From Candidatus Thiodiazotropha endolucinida (lineage in GTDB: Bacteria; Pseudomonadota; Gammaproteobacteria; Chromatiales; Chromatiaceae), in the NCBI RefSeq assembly GCF_001715975.1, contig NZ_MARB01000010.1, forward strand, positions 62,001-126,000: a DNA stretch of 64,000 nucleotides, written 5' to 3'. Below are positions 24,304-33,100 of this stretch, piece after piece. The notes under the pieces were generated by a model, which made no database searches, was not told the DNA's origin, and saw nothing but the letters and a program-made list of their open reading frames with translations. The position numbers and the translations under genes were made by a program. How positions within the stretch are numbered: position 1 is the stretch's first letter; every line of letters starts with the position of its first letter.

Positions 24304-24631
24304 TACAGGCGTGCAAAAAGGGGCAGGTCACGAAGTGCCTGCCCCAATGTATGCGTAAATCAGTAGGTTCCGGGCGTGTCGATCGAGGAGAACACCCGAA
24401 ATAGTTGAGCGGGTATTGTACTGATGGCGAAGGTGGCTGTCTATCCTATCGGGGCCTTGGCCTGCGGCAATGACTGTGACCCATATCGAAGATAAAACAC
24501 CCCCTGAGTCTCTGCTAATCCCTGACCGCAGTGGATTTGATCTTGTTGGCAATCAGTATATCGGTAATATCAGTATCCTTGTCTGTATTGAAAATAATGC
24601 CCGCATCCTGCTAGCGGGACTGGAGCAATGA
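24304..24631. other. Leader region between NUDIX gene and carA
   Basis: This 328-base gap has no supported gene. It contains the hairpin described at 24315-24345. An open minus-strand frame (24328-24552, TTG start, 74 codons) runs into the hairpin, but it has no recognisable sequence and no good ribosome site, so it is not called a gene. dapB, a frequent upstream neighbour of carA, is absent. Confidence 0.5.
24315..24345 (-). promoter_or_regulatory. Terminator-like hairpin in the carA leader (possible attenuator)
   Basis: On the minus strand an 8-base GC-rich stem (GGGGCAGG with CCTGCCCC), extended by three more pairs around a bulge, is followed by five T and then by the carA ribosome site only 13 bases later. 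A simple terminator at this place would shut off carAB. It is therefore either a terminator for an upstream transcript, with the carA promoter overlapping it, or an attenuator. Regulation by pyrimidines or arginine would be expected but is not shown. Confidence 0.6.
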
Positions 24632-25198
24632 TTAGCTATCCCCAAGCTTGGATTCCACAATCGACCGAATGAGCGCCGGCGCACTTTCCAGCTGGCGCAC
24701 ACGCTTCCATAACCGTTCCGGTGTGTTCGCGTAGAGGGCAAGCAATTCATCCGATGCCACCCACGTCAGCTCACGTCTTTTCTTGAATCTGCCCACCGAG
24801 TCCTGCTGCCATTCACGATTCAGCGCTTGGATATCCCGGTACGGAAATTCAATGAAGTAGGTCCTCCACATTTTAGGCTGCAGCCGGCTGCCTGGCGCCC
24901 TGTTGCGCCACCAATCGGGATGGTCCGAGAGGGTTTTTTCAAACAAGGCGTCCACTATTGGAATCTGATGATCGACCTTTTCGGCATTCCGACTCGCCTG
25001 TTGCAGATCGTCGGAGAAATACATGGTTTCCGTCTCCTCGACGAATTCCCTGACTGCGGTCTGCCTGAAACTCTCGCCTTCACCCAGGCCACCGCCAAAA
25101 TCGATCAGATAGCCTGTCTTGCGACCACTGAAAGTTGATTGAAACAGGAAACAGACATCATCTTCATGTAGAGAGAAGGGTATAACACCGGCACCCAT
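24632..25198 (-). CDS. NUDIX hydrolase family protein
   Basis: 188-aa protein that probably hydrolyses a nucleoside diphosphate linked to another moiety; the substrate is not recognisable. The Nudix box is present as GGLGEGESFRQTAVREFVEE, matching G-x5-E-x7-RE-x2-EE, but the glycine normally two residues after the EE pair is Glu (EETETM). Start ATG at 25198 has a strong Shine-Dalgarno (GAGGAG, then GTCGAT). The last third is basic and Trp-rich. No operon partner is evident. Confidence 0.82.
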   Translation of the reverse strand: MGAGVIPFSLHEDDVCFLFQSTFSGRKTGYLIDFGGGLGEGESFRQTAVREFVEETETMYFSDDLQQASRNAEKVDHQIPIVDALFEKTLSDHPDWWRNRAPGSRLQPKMWRTYFIEFPYRDIQALNREWQQDSVGRFKKRRELTWVASDELLALYANTPERLWKRVRQLESAPALIRSIVESKLGDS

Positions 25199-25324
25199 AT
25201 CGACTCCTCCTCATGGCGACTTGGTATTGTTGGCATCCGCCAGAGGCGGTGCCGTAACAGTTGCGCGGCCTCTTAACAGAAGGAAAGCCTCGTATTTCCT
25301 GGAAACAGCAATCCTTACCTGCTA

Positions 25325-25344
25325 GAGCCTGTTGACACTAATCC
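25325..25344. repeat. Copy of 20-base gene-end repeat
   Basis: GAGCCTGTTGACACTAATCC differs at two positions from the consensus GGGCCTGTTAACACTAATCC built from the copies at 48111 and 49619. It contains the stop codon of the small Cys-containing ORF, read on the minus strand. Confidence 0.5.
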
Positions 25345-25517
25345 GTGGGAATGGGGAAGCGGCCACAATAGACGCCCTGCTGCGCATGCTCGCATTTACA
25401 GACCTTATAAGGATCTTTCCAGCACATGATCTCCTTTAACTGACCATCGCTCGAGCCCGGTTTGGCTTCAACCTGCTGCTGTTGATCGTTATCATGATCG
25501 GATTGTTTGGTCGTCAT
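25338..25517 (-). CDS. Small Cys-containing protein of unknown function
   Basis: 59-aa frame from the ATG at 25517. The amino half is hydrophilic and Gln-rich. The carboxyl half holds CWKDPYKVCKCEHAQQGVYCG, with four Cys and one His that could bind a metal. A GGAGG lies about 13 bases before the ATG, a little too far. The frame is open upstream to 25607. The stop codon is inside a dispersed repeat. I do not recognise the family, and it may not be a gene. Confidence 0.4.
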   Translation of the reverse strand: MTTKQSDHDNDQQQQVEAKPGSSDGQLKEIMCWKDPYKVCKCEHAQQGVYCGRFPIPTD

Positions 25518-25690
25518 TAATTTCCAATGCCTCCTCACACTGAGCCATACCGGCATCTGACGTCCACTATTGTGTAACTGCTTTTTATACTGTCCCTGAA
25601 TCGGCATGCCGGCCCTACACCACTCATCGAAATGAGATGATGTTTATCTGAAACAATAGTCCATCAACTGCACAATTGTCGGTTTGACCG

Positions 25691-25736
25691 AAAAATGGAG
25701 CGGGATGATTTCTGATCCTTGATGTTAGTCCCGCTC
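25691..25736 (-). terminator. Putative terminator of the kor-rnf operon
   Basis: An 8-base stem (GAGCGGGA at 25729-25736 with its complement at 25698-25705, as read on the minus strand) encloses a 23-base loop and is followed by five T (25691-25695). The stop codon of the last small gene lies at the start of the loop. The loop is long, so efficiency is uncertain. Confidence 0.55.
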
Positions 25737-25901
25737 TTTCTGGCTTGACGTGGAATGAGCGCAGGAACCGCATCCTGCGCAGTTGTCCGAGGACGCTTCT
25801 CTCTCAGGATCCAGCCCGTTCAGCCACAATTGGAATACCACCCAGCCAGCACACAAGGCCACTAATCCCAATATGGCGAACAAATGTATCCATATGGTCA
25901 T
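25725..25901 (-). CDS. Small membrane protein with CxxCxxC motif, coupled to rnfA
   Basis: 58-aa protein whose ATG overlaps the rnfA stop in the tetranucleotide ATGA. Residues 3-30 form one hydrophobic helix (IWIHLFAILGLVALCAGWVV). After a short charged stretch comes C41-A-G-C44-G-S-C47-A-H49 and a polar tail. The layout, one membrane helix and a nearby Cys cluster, resembles NqrM, the iron-delivery factor for the Nqr complex, whose NqrD/NqrE subunits are homologues of RnfE/RnfA. I infer a role in maturing the Rnf membrane iron-sulfur site. Sequence identity to NqrM is not claimed. Confidence 0.75.
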   Translation of the reverse strand: MTIWIHLFAILGLVALCAGWVVFQLWLNGLDPEREASSDNCAGCGSCAHSTSSQKERD

Positions 25902-26476
25902 GCCGCACTGAACAGGCCGGCAAATCCCATGAATGCCATGGAGAGAATTCCGGCAATAATCAGGTTCATGGCTGTCCCTTTAATCAGTCGAGGCACTTCA
26001 GCCAGCTCGGTCTCCTCCCGCAATCCGGCCATCAGCACCAGAGCCAGGGTAAAACCCAATCCTGCTCCCAAAGCATAGGTCATACCCTGTATGAATCCAT
26101 ACCCTTTGTTGGTGGCGAAGATGGCCAGACCGAGAATCGCGCAGTTGGTAGTGATCAAGGGCAGGAATATCCCCAATGCCTTGAATAGACCCGGACTCAG
26201 CTTTTTTATCACCATCTCGATGAATTGAACCGTGCTGGCAATCACCACGATAAAACTGATCAACCTGAGGTAAGGTGCATAAATCAGGATATAGGTATTG
26301 AGCAGCCAGGCGCACAATGCGGTAATCAGCATCACGAATATGGTGGCCAAGCCCAATCGGAAAGCGGTTTCCAATCGCTGCGATACCCCCAAAAAAGGAC
26401 ACAAACCGAGAAAATAGGCCAGTACAAAATTGTTGATTAGCAGGGCGCTGATGAAAATCCACACAAGTTCGTTCAT
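25898..26476 (-). CDS. rnfA: Rnf complex membrane subunit A
   Basis: 192-aa integral membrane subunit (RsxA/RnfA) of the ferredoxin:NAD oxidoreductase, with six hydrophobic helices. The half-helix Cys motifs are FVLAYFLGLCPFLGVS and PLITTNCAILG, the proposed ligands of the cluster shared with RnfE. It begins in the last bases of rnfE (ATGA overlap) and its stop overlaps the small Cys protein. Confidence 0.97.
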   Translation of the reverse strand: MNELVWIFISALLINNFVLAYFLGLCPFLGVSQRLETAFRLGLATIFVMLITALCAWLLNTYILIYAPYLRLISFIVVIASTVQFIEMVIKKLSPGLFKALGIFLPLITTNCAILGLAIFATNKGYGFIQGMTYALGAGLGFTLALVLMAGLREETELAEVPRLIKGTAMNLIIAGILSMAFMGFAGLFSAA

Positions 26477-27123
26477 GGCGCTTCAATCTCCATCTGATCC
26501 AGTTGTTGCGCCAGTCTGTCCTTACGCTCTTTCAGCCAGTTGAAAAAGAGCAATAAAAGGCCCAAGGTGATGAAACCGCCGGGTGGCAGGATCATGATCA
26601 CCCAGGGTTCGAAGTTCTCACTGAAGAGTTTGTATCCGAACAGCGCACCCTCTCCCAGTAGTTCACGAACCGCACCCAGGGAGAACAGGGCAAACAGGAA
26701 ACCACTGGCCATGCCCAGCGCATCCACCACGGCGAAACGCACCGAGTTGCGAGCGGCAAAGGCCTCCTGCCGTCCCAGGATCATGCAGTTGGCCACGATC
26801 AGGGGTATGAAGGCCCCCAACTCTTTGTGAACCTTTGGCATCAGCGCCTCAAGGGTAAAGTCGGTGACGGTGACAAAAGTGGCGATGATAATGATATAGG
26901 TGGAGATACGTACCTGTTTGGGTATCCAGTTTTTCAATGATGAAACGAAAAAACTCGAGGCCACCAGCACAAAAAAAGTCGCCCCTCCCATCACCAGCGC
27001 ATTCATCGCAGAGTTGGTGACTGCAAGCATGGGACACATACCCAGTACTTGAACAAAAACCGGGTTGTCGCGCCAAAGCCCCTTGATGAACTCCTGATAA
27101 GCGTCTTGTTTTTTCTCAGGCAT
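26473..27123 (-). CDS. rnfE: Rnf complex membrane subunit E
   Basis: 216-aa membrane subunit, partner and homologue of RnfA. The paired Cys motifs appear in VQVLGMCPMLAVTNSA and FIPLIVANCMILGR. The ATG at 27123 (MPEKKQDAYQEF) follows AGGG at a workable distance; a GTG three codons upstream is also in frame. It overlaps rnfA by four bases. Confidence 0.96.
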   Translation of the reverse strand: MPEKKQDAYQEFIKGLWRDNPVFVQVLGMCPMLAVTNSAMNALVMGGATFFVLVASSFFVSSLKNWIPKQVRISTYIIIIATFVTVTDFTLEALMPKVHKELGAFIPLIVANCMILGRQEAFAARNSVRFAVVDALGMASGFLFALFSLGAVRELLGEGALFGYKLFSENFEPWVIMILPPGGFITLGLLLLFFNWLKERKDRLAQQLDQMEIEAP

Positions 27124-27150
27124 GCTCTTCACCCTGTTTGAACAATAATC

Positions 27151-27777
27151 CTAGAAACGCTGTAACCACTGTTGGTTCGCCTGGTTGATAATCCGCACCA
27201 CCGCCTTGGAGGAGATAGTCGCCCCGGTGATGGCATCAACCTCGTTCGGTGCTGCTTTAGCGCCTCGCTTTACAGTCACGATTTCCGGTTCGACGGATAA
27301 GGCATCGAAATTCGAAACGAACTCGGCATCCTTGTAGATCTTGTCCCCCAGACCCGGCGTTTCCCGGCTCTCGAGTATCTCCATGCCAACCACCTTGCGC
27401 TGCTTAGGCTGATAGCCATAGAGCAAACGAATGGTGTCCTGGAAACCGGGACCTGATCCGGGAATGGCATACCCCACCAGCACCCCCTGTGCATCTTGGC
27501 CGCCGAAGACGAATTCCTCACCCTTCCCGACTTCTTCCACCGGTGTCAATCGACCATCCCGGTAGACTAATCGCTGCAGTTGCGTGGAGCCGGGTAACAC
27601 CTTGAATACCGCCTCCTGCAAAACCTTCGCCTTATAGGCGGTAATCGTGGGCAGGGTGGCTTCAAATACGGAGACAATGATCAGGCCGGATAGCAGACCT
27701 GCAAGGCCAAGGGTTGCCACCAAACGGCTGGATCCGGGTTCACTGACCTTCATCTGTTGTCGGCTCTGCTGATTCAA
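27151..27777 (-). CDS. rnfG: Rnf complex FMN-carrying subunit G
   Basis: 208-aa protein with one amino-terminal membrane helix (about residues 20-40) and an FMN-binding domain outside. The attachment motif is DAITGATISSKAVV, where the Thr of GAT is the covalent FMN site placed by ApbE in this family. The start codon is a TTG with AAGGAG ten bases before it. An ATG eight codons later lacks a ribosome site. It starts seven bases after rnfD. Confidence 0.95.
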   Translation of the reverse strand: MNQQSRQQMKVSEPGSSRLVATLGLAGLLSGLIIVSVFEATLPTITAYKAKVLQEAVFKVLPGSTQLQRLVYRDGRLTPVEEVGKGEEFVFGGQDAQGVLVGYAIPGSGPGFQDTIRLLYGYQPKQRKVVGMEILESRETPGLGDKIYKDAEFVSNFDALSVEPEIVTVKRGAKAAPNEVDAITGATISSKAVVRIINQANQQWLQRF

Positions 27778-27784
27778 CTGAATG

Positions 27785-28792
27785 TCACTCCTTGCCGAAC
27801 ACGCGAGGCTGAGTGTAGCGGTCGATCAGTGGCGTGGCCGCATTCATCAACAAGATGGCGTACATCACCCCCTCGGGAAAACCGCCGAAAAGCCGGATCA
27901 GTACAACCAGCAACCCGATACCTATGGCGAAGATCCAGGCGCCGCGCGGGGTCAGTGGGGATGTAACCGGATCCGTCGCCATATAGAAAGCCGCCAGCAA
28001 CAATCCCCCGGATAACAGGGTGAATAAAGGATCCGGATACCGAACTGTATCGATGGCGTAAAGCACACCCGAAAAGAGTGCAGCTGAAAGCAGGATACCC
28101 ACAGGGATACGCCAATCGATATCTCGACGCAACAGCAGATAGATCCCTCCCGCCAGCAACAACAACCCACTGGTCTCGCCGATACAGCCCGCACTATTAC
28201 CCAACGCCAAATCGACCAGCGGGGTCGGCTGCTGCTCGAATTTCATCAATCCCAGGGGCGTGGCTGCGGATACCGTATCGTAGTGAGGTTGCATGAATGG
28301 CAGTGCGAAGTTGGAGGGATACCACAACAGAAAGCCTTCTCCACTTGCCTGGACACTCCAGGTCGTCATGGCATTCGGGAAGGTCGCAAGCAGAAAGGCC
28401 CGCCCGACCAGGGCCGGATTGAACAGATTGTGTCCCAGTCCACCCCAGATCACCTTGCCTATACCAATGGAGACTACCCCACCGAGAAAAGCCATCCACA
28501 GCGGTAGCGCGGGGGGCAGGGTCAGACCCAGCAACAGACCCGTCAGCACGCCGCTGCCATCCAGCAGTCGCTGCCATCGCTGGTCTCCCGGGGAGAAGAG
28601 CCATTCTGTAAGCACCGCCCCCAAGACACTCGCCACAATAACCAGAAGTGCTCCCAGACCGAACAGCCAAATTCCAGCCAGGGTGGCGGGCAACAGTGCA
28701 TACAGCAGATCCTTCATGGTCTGAGCCGTTGTCATCTCCTGTTTCAGCAGGGGTGATGGCTGCACCAGTAATCTCGGATCCTTGTCGTTCAT
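27785..28792 (-). CDS. rnfD: Rnf complex membrane flavoprotein subunit D
   Basis: 335-aa integral membrane protein, related to NqrB, with about nine hydrophobic helices. The covalent FMN motif is TVSAATPLG, putting the flavin Thr at residue 178. The conserved GLGHNLFNPALVGRAF follows the first helices. Its ATG overlaps the rnfC stop by one base (TGATG), which suggests re-initiation. Confidence 0.96.
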   Translation of the reverse strand: MNDKDPRLLVQPSPLLKQEMTTAQTMKDLLYALLPATLAGIWLFGLGALLVIVASVLGAVLTEWLFSPGDQRWQRLLDGSGVLTGLLLGLTLPPALPLWMAFLGGVVSIGIGKVIWGGLGHNLFNPALVGRAFLLATFPNAMTTWSVQASGEGFLLWYPSNFALPFMQPHYDTVSAATPLGLMKFEQQPTPLVDLALGNSAGCIGETSGLLLLAGGIYLLLRRDIDWRIPVGILLSAALFSGVLYAIDTVRYPDPLFTLLSGGLLLAAFYMATDPVTSPLTPRGAWIFAIGIGLLVVLIRLFGGFPEGVMYAILLMNAATPLIDRYTQPRVFGKE

Positions 28793-30132
28793 CAGTGCCT
28801 GCCCCGCTTTCCGCGCAACTCGCTTTTAGCGCTGCGTATCAGTTGCACGATGGGAATACCCGAGGGACAGGAGTAGGTACAGGAGCCACACTCCACACAC
28901 TCCGTGACATTGGCCTGTTTGATCTGATCGAACTGACGCGCTCTGGCCAGACGGGCCAGTTTGGACGGATTGAGAAAATAGGGGCATGCCTCGACACACC
29001 GACCACAGCGTATGCAGGGGTACTCCTTCGGACGAGCTGTCTGTTCCGCGGTAAAGGCCAGTATTCCGGAGCTGGACTTGATGATCGGCGCATCCAGACT
29101 GGCAATGGGAGTACCCATCATGGGACCCCCCATGAGTACCTCTTTGGTATCCTCCTTGAGCCCGCCGCAGAATCGAAGCACCTCCCGGACGGGGGTACCC
29201 AGTGGGACGATCAGGTTGGCGGGATATTCAATACCGGGCCCTGATACCGTCACCATACGGTCGATATAGGGCATGCCGGACTCGAAATAGTCGGCGAGAG
29301 CGACAAGGGTGCTGACATTGTTCATGATGATACCCATGTCCGCCGCATGCAGTCCCTTGGGTATCTCTACATTCAGCAGGGATTTGATCATCATTTTGGA
29401 ATCCCCCTGTGGGTATTTGACCCTCAGGGGAGCTACACGGAACGGCTTGTCGGAGGGGATACGCCTATCCAGGGCCTCGATGGCGTCCGGCTTGTTGAGT
29501 TCGATACCGAGAATGGACTCCTCGGCCCCCAACAGGGTGTGCAGAATCTCAACGCCCCGCAGTAGTGCCTCAGGACGCTCCACCATGATTCGATGGTCGT
29601 TAGTCAGATAAGGTTCGCACTCAGCGCCGTTGGCAATCAGGTGTTTGATCTTCACACCTTCACGCAGAGAGTATTTGACATGCGCGGGAAGCGAAGCCCC
29701 TCCCAACCCCACGATGCCCGTCTGTTGAATAACGGAAACCAAATCCTCCAGCGACAGTCCCCGCCAGTCGGGCGGCTGCTCAACATCGAGACGCTGGGTG
29801 GCATACAGATCAGCTTCGATCTCGATGGCCTGCTCATATCGTCCGCCGGGAAAACGCCGTCTACCTATGGCCTTGACCCAGCCGGTGACCGGACTATGCA
29901 GACTGGCGGATACGAATGCCCCGGGCTCGGCAATCAGCTGACCTCGCCCTACCTGTTGCCCTGCCTCCACCACCGCCTTCGCGGGTGCCCCCAAGTGCTG
30001 GTGCAACGGCAGTATGTAGCGCTCTACAAAGGGCATTCTCTGGGTATGCAGGGAGGCGGTCCGGTGCTTGTATTCCTGTGGGTGAATACCGTGTGAGAAG
30101 CTGCGTTTGAACAGTGTGGAGAGCGTTGGCAT
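28792..30132 (-). CDS. rnfC: Rnf complex iron-sulfur/flavin subunit C
   Basis: 446-aa peripheral subunit that binds NADH and FMN and carries two [4Fe-4S] clusters. The NuoF-like glycine-rich region reads GIVGLGGASLPAHVKYSL. The cluster motifs near the carboxyl end are CIRCGRCVEACPYFLNP and CVECGSCTYSCPSGIP. It is the short form, without the long repetitive tail of E. coli RsxC. The start (MPTLSTLFKRSFSHG) falls eight bases after the upstream PFOR-like gene. Twelve more upstream codons are open but overlap that gene. Confidence 0.96.
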   Translation of the reverse strand: MPTLSTLFKRSFSHGIHPQEYKHRTASLHTQRMPFVERYILPLHQHLGAPAKAVVEAGQQVGRGQLIAEPGAFVSASLHSPVTGWVKAIGRRRFPGGRYEQAIEIEADLYATQRLDVEQPPDWRGLSLEDLVSVIQQTGIVGLGGASLPAHVKYSLREGVKIKHLIANGAECEPYLTNDHRIMVERPEALLRGVEILHTLLGAEESILGIELNKPDAIEALDRRIPSDKPFRVAPLRVKYPQGDSKMMIKSLLNVEIPKGLHAADMGIIMNNVSTLVALADYFESGMPYIDRMVTVSGPGIEYPANLIVPLGTPVREVLRFCGGLKEDTKEVLMGGPMMGTPIASLDAPIIKSSSGILAFTAEQTARPKEYPCIRCGRCVEACPYFLNPSKLARLARARQFDQIKQANVTECVECGSCTYSCPSGIPIVQLIRSAKSELRGKRGRH

Positions 30133-30139
30133 ATCGTGT

Positions 30140-33100
30140 TTACTGTGCCGATTCCCTATACCCGGCAAGCCTCATCAGACGCTCATGCATCGCTTTGCGG
30201 GTCTCCTGTTGGAGTTGATTGGTCAGATCGCTGATGCGTTGTTCATACTTATCCGCCTGCATCTGCAACGCCTCTTCATGGTCTTCAGCCACGGCTGCTT
30301 CCGCCTCCTCGCGCACCCGTGCGGTAAATGGCGTCACCAATCCCGCCAGCTCCTGCAGCATGCGCCATGTCCGTTGCCGCTTCTCGGCGATCTCCAGCAT
30401 ATGCCTGTCTATACTGAAACGCTGGACCTCATCCCCCTGCCGGTTCAGTTCAACGTAAACCGACTTCTTTTCTCTCTCCCCGATTGACAGATCGAGATAC
30501 TCTGCAAGCCTGACAGCTTCCTCGTCAGGATTGAGCAGTGAAAAATAGCCACTGAAGCGTGTCTCACCGAGTGCCCAATCGACAGGTGTATACACCCCCA
30601 TCCCGGCATCTTTTTCCCACGGCTCCGTAAGCGCCGGATTACCATCCAGGCTGATCCGGGAACCGAATACACCTTCCGCTTGCGGATCGTATCGGAACAG
30701 GGGAAAGAGTCGGCTCATCACTGCCGTCCGGGCGCGATACAGTGTCTGATCGGGCGCAAAACCGTGTCGCGAGGGGCTCGGGGCATGCAAGTGCACCAGC
30801 GCCGGACCCCTGTGGGCCAGGGCAGACTGGATGCATTCTGCGAAATGACCCCGATCACTGATTGAGGTCTGGGCAATAAATGACTCCCGCTGAACAAGCG
30901 ACAGCAGCGCCAAATCGATAGCCACGTCATCCACCGAGGTCAGCGGCGACTCCAGGCCCGTCCGTTCTGCAAGCCCCAGATCCAGGTCGGCGAACAATAC
31001 TGTTTTTATCGGCAGCTCATTACCCAAAACCCGGACCAGCTGGCCTAAGCCGTGACCTGCCAGCTGACCGCTGTCGCCCACCAGTAGCAGGATTGGACAC
31101 AACGCTCTCTCTTCATCATCGAGATCGCGCCAGGTCATTGTCTCGAGATCGGACCAGAGGCGCGCCGCATCCGCGGACTGCTCCAATTCCGCACGCGCCT
31201 TGCGCATCAGCACGAAACCTTCCGTCGCCTGCCGCAGTTGGCCCTCCAGCAGACCGGCGGCCAACTGTGCGCCGTCACCTGTGGCATCGAGTGTGACGGG
31301 TGTCGAGAAGGGGTTGTGAGGAAAACTACCGGCCCAGCCAACCACTGCACCTGGAGAAAGCACAAGGCTTACCCTGGAGCGCCCCATATCCTGACGTCCA
31401 CTGCTGAGTCGCCAGGCGAGATCAATCAGGTCACGCGCCAGATCCACCAGGCGGCATAATCGGGCTGCATCCACCTGATTGCTGATGGCATCCTCCGCTT
31501 CACCGATCAGGCTGGTCATGTCAGCCTGCCTCGCGTCGCTCTTTTCCAGGCCACGTGAGAGTGCATCCAGGTCATCGGCAGGAAGGGCGTCCGCCAATAG
31601 ACTGCGGATCGATCCGGTGATCTTTTCCCGGGTTGTCTCGACCTGTTGCAGAAACGATTCAAACCGCGGTGTCTGCTGAGCCTCGACAATGGCAAGGGCC
31701 AGGCGCAGCGCCAATTTCGCCCCGCTTCCAGGTTCGACACCATCGCCACCGGCCATCGCCAACCCTGCGCTGTGCGCCAGATGGGCGGCGGCCACCACAC
31801 CGACTTGCGGATCCTCTGCCAGCCTGCGAATTGTATTCAGCTCACTGTCGGGCAACCCATGCCACGCCTTCTGAATCCGGCGCGCTCGGGATAGAGATTG
31901 CGAACTTTGCGGTATAGGCTGCAACGCTTGCTCTCCACAGGCTTGAATACAGATTCCGCAACCCTTGCAACCATCCGGCTCCACGGCAAGCGCCAATAAT
32001 TCACCACTTCCCCTGTTATCTGTTTCAGGTTCATTGAACATGGGATTGGTGACAGCAACCTGCAGACTGCCCATGTCACTTCGCAATTGCTCAATACCCT
32101 GCGCAATCGCTTGTTTGCGGTCTTGAGGAAAGGGCAGTTTCTCTTTGATCCCGTCATAGCTGATGTCAAGCATCTCTTCCAGTGTGGAATAGCGTGTCTC
32201 CTGCTGTCGACAGAGTGAAGTTATAGCGGCAGCGAGTTTCGAGGCCACCGGTCTGAGCGCCTCGGCGCCACTGTACCGGATTGCGGCATCCATCAGGCGC
32301 ACGGGAGAAATCGAGACGGCCTTGATGACAGAATCGGGACAGGCGCACCAGCAGTCGCCGCATCCAGTGCATAACAGCGGATTGAATTGCGGCAGTTGCT
32401 TGCGAAACCTGCTCAGATCACGAAAACCCGCTGACAAGGGAGGCACAGCCGCCACCGCCAGATAGGGATCAGGCGCCAGCTCACCGCTCTTGCCCTGTTT
32501 ATACAATACCCCGACCTGATCCCAGAACCGGGGCAGGCTGTCATAGGCATCATCCAGGCTTCCCAATCGGCGAACCAGGGCCGGGACTTCATCGTCGACG
32601 TCAGAAATCGAGCGCGCCGGAATCAGAGGAAGACGTTTCAGGCTGATCTCCCTGACCTGATTCATGCCCCCTTCGAAAAGCTGCAAACAGGCATCGACAT
32701 CGGCCACTGACTCTCCCAACAGCTCTTCACGCAGACTCAGCAACCGACGTGGTGTCATCGTCAACCGCTCAGTCGTGATCAATACGGCGGAAACAGCGCC
32801 TAAAAGATATTCATTCGGCAGGGAGTCGGATTCCTCTGTCGGGGCCACTCTAAACAGGCGTATCCCGTTTTCCCTGATGTGGGAACGTACCGCCCTGGGC
32901 AGCTGCGTCCAAACCGATTCATCGGGAAGCGTGCTCTGCACAAGCAGGGTTCCTCCCTTCACGAGGCCATGGTGCGGCATCAACCGCTGCATGCCGGTAG
33001 TTGTCACCAGTATCGATAGATCCACGGGGGTGTCGTCTCCGGGATCTCGAAGTTCATCGCTGCAGAAGCTGATCCGATCACTACAGACACCGCTCCAGGA

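Noticed and set aside
24328-24552. Possible leader peptide of carA
   Set aside because: TTG start, no Shine-Dalgarno and no recognisable sequence; mentioned only with the hairpin as an untested possibility.
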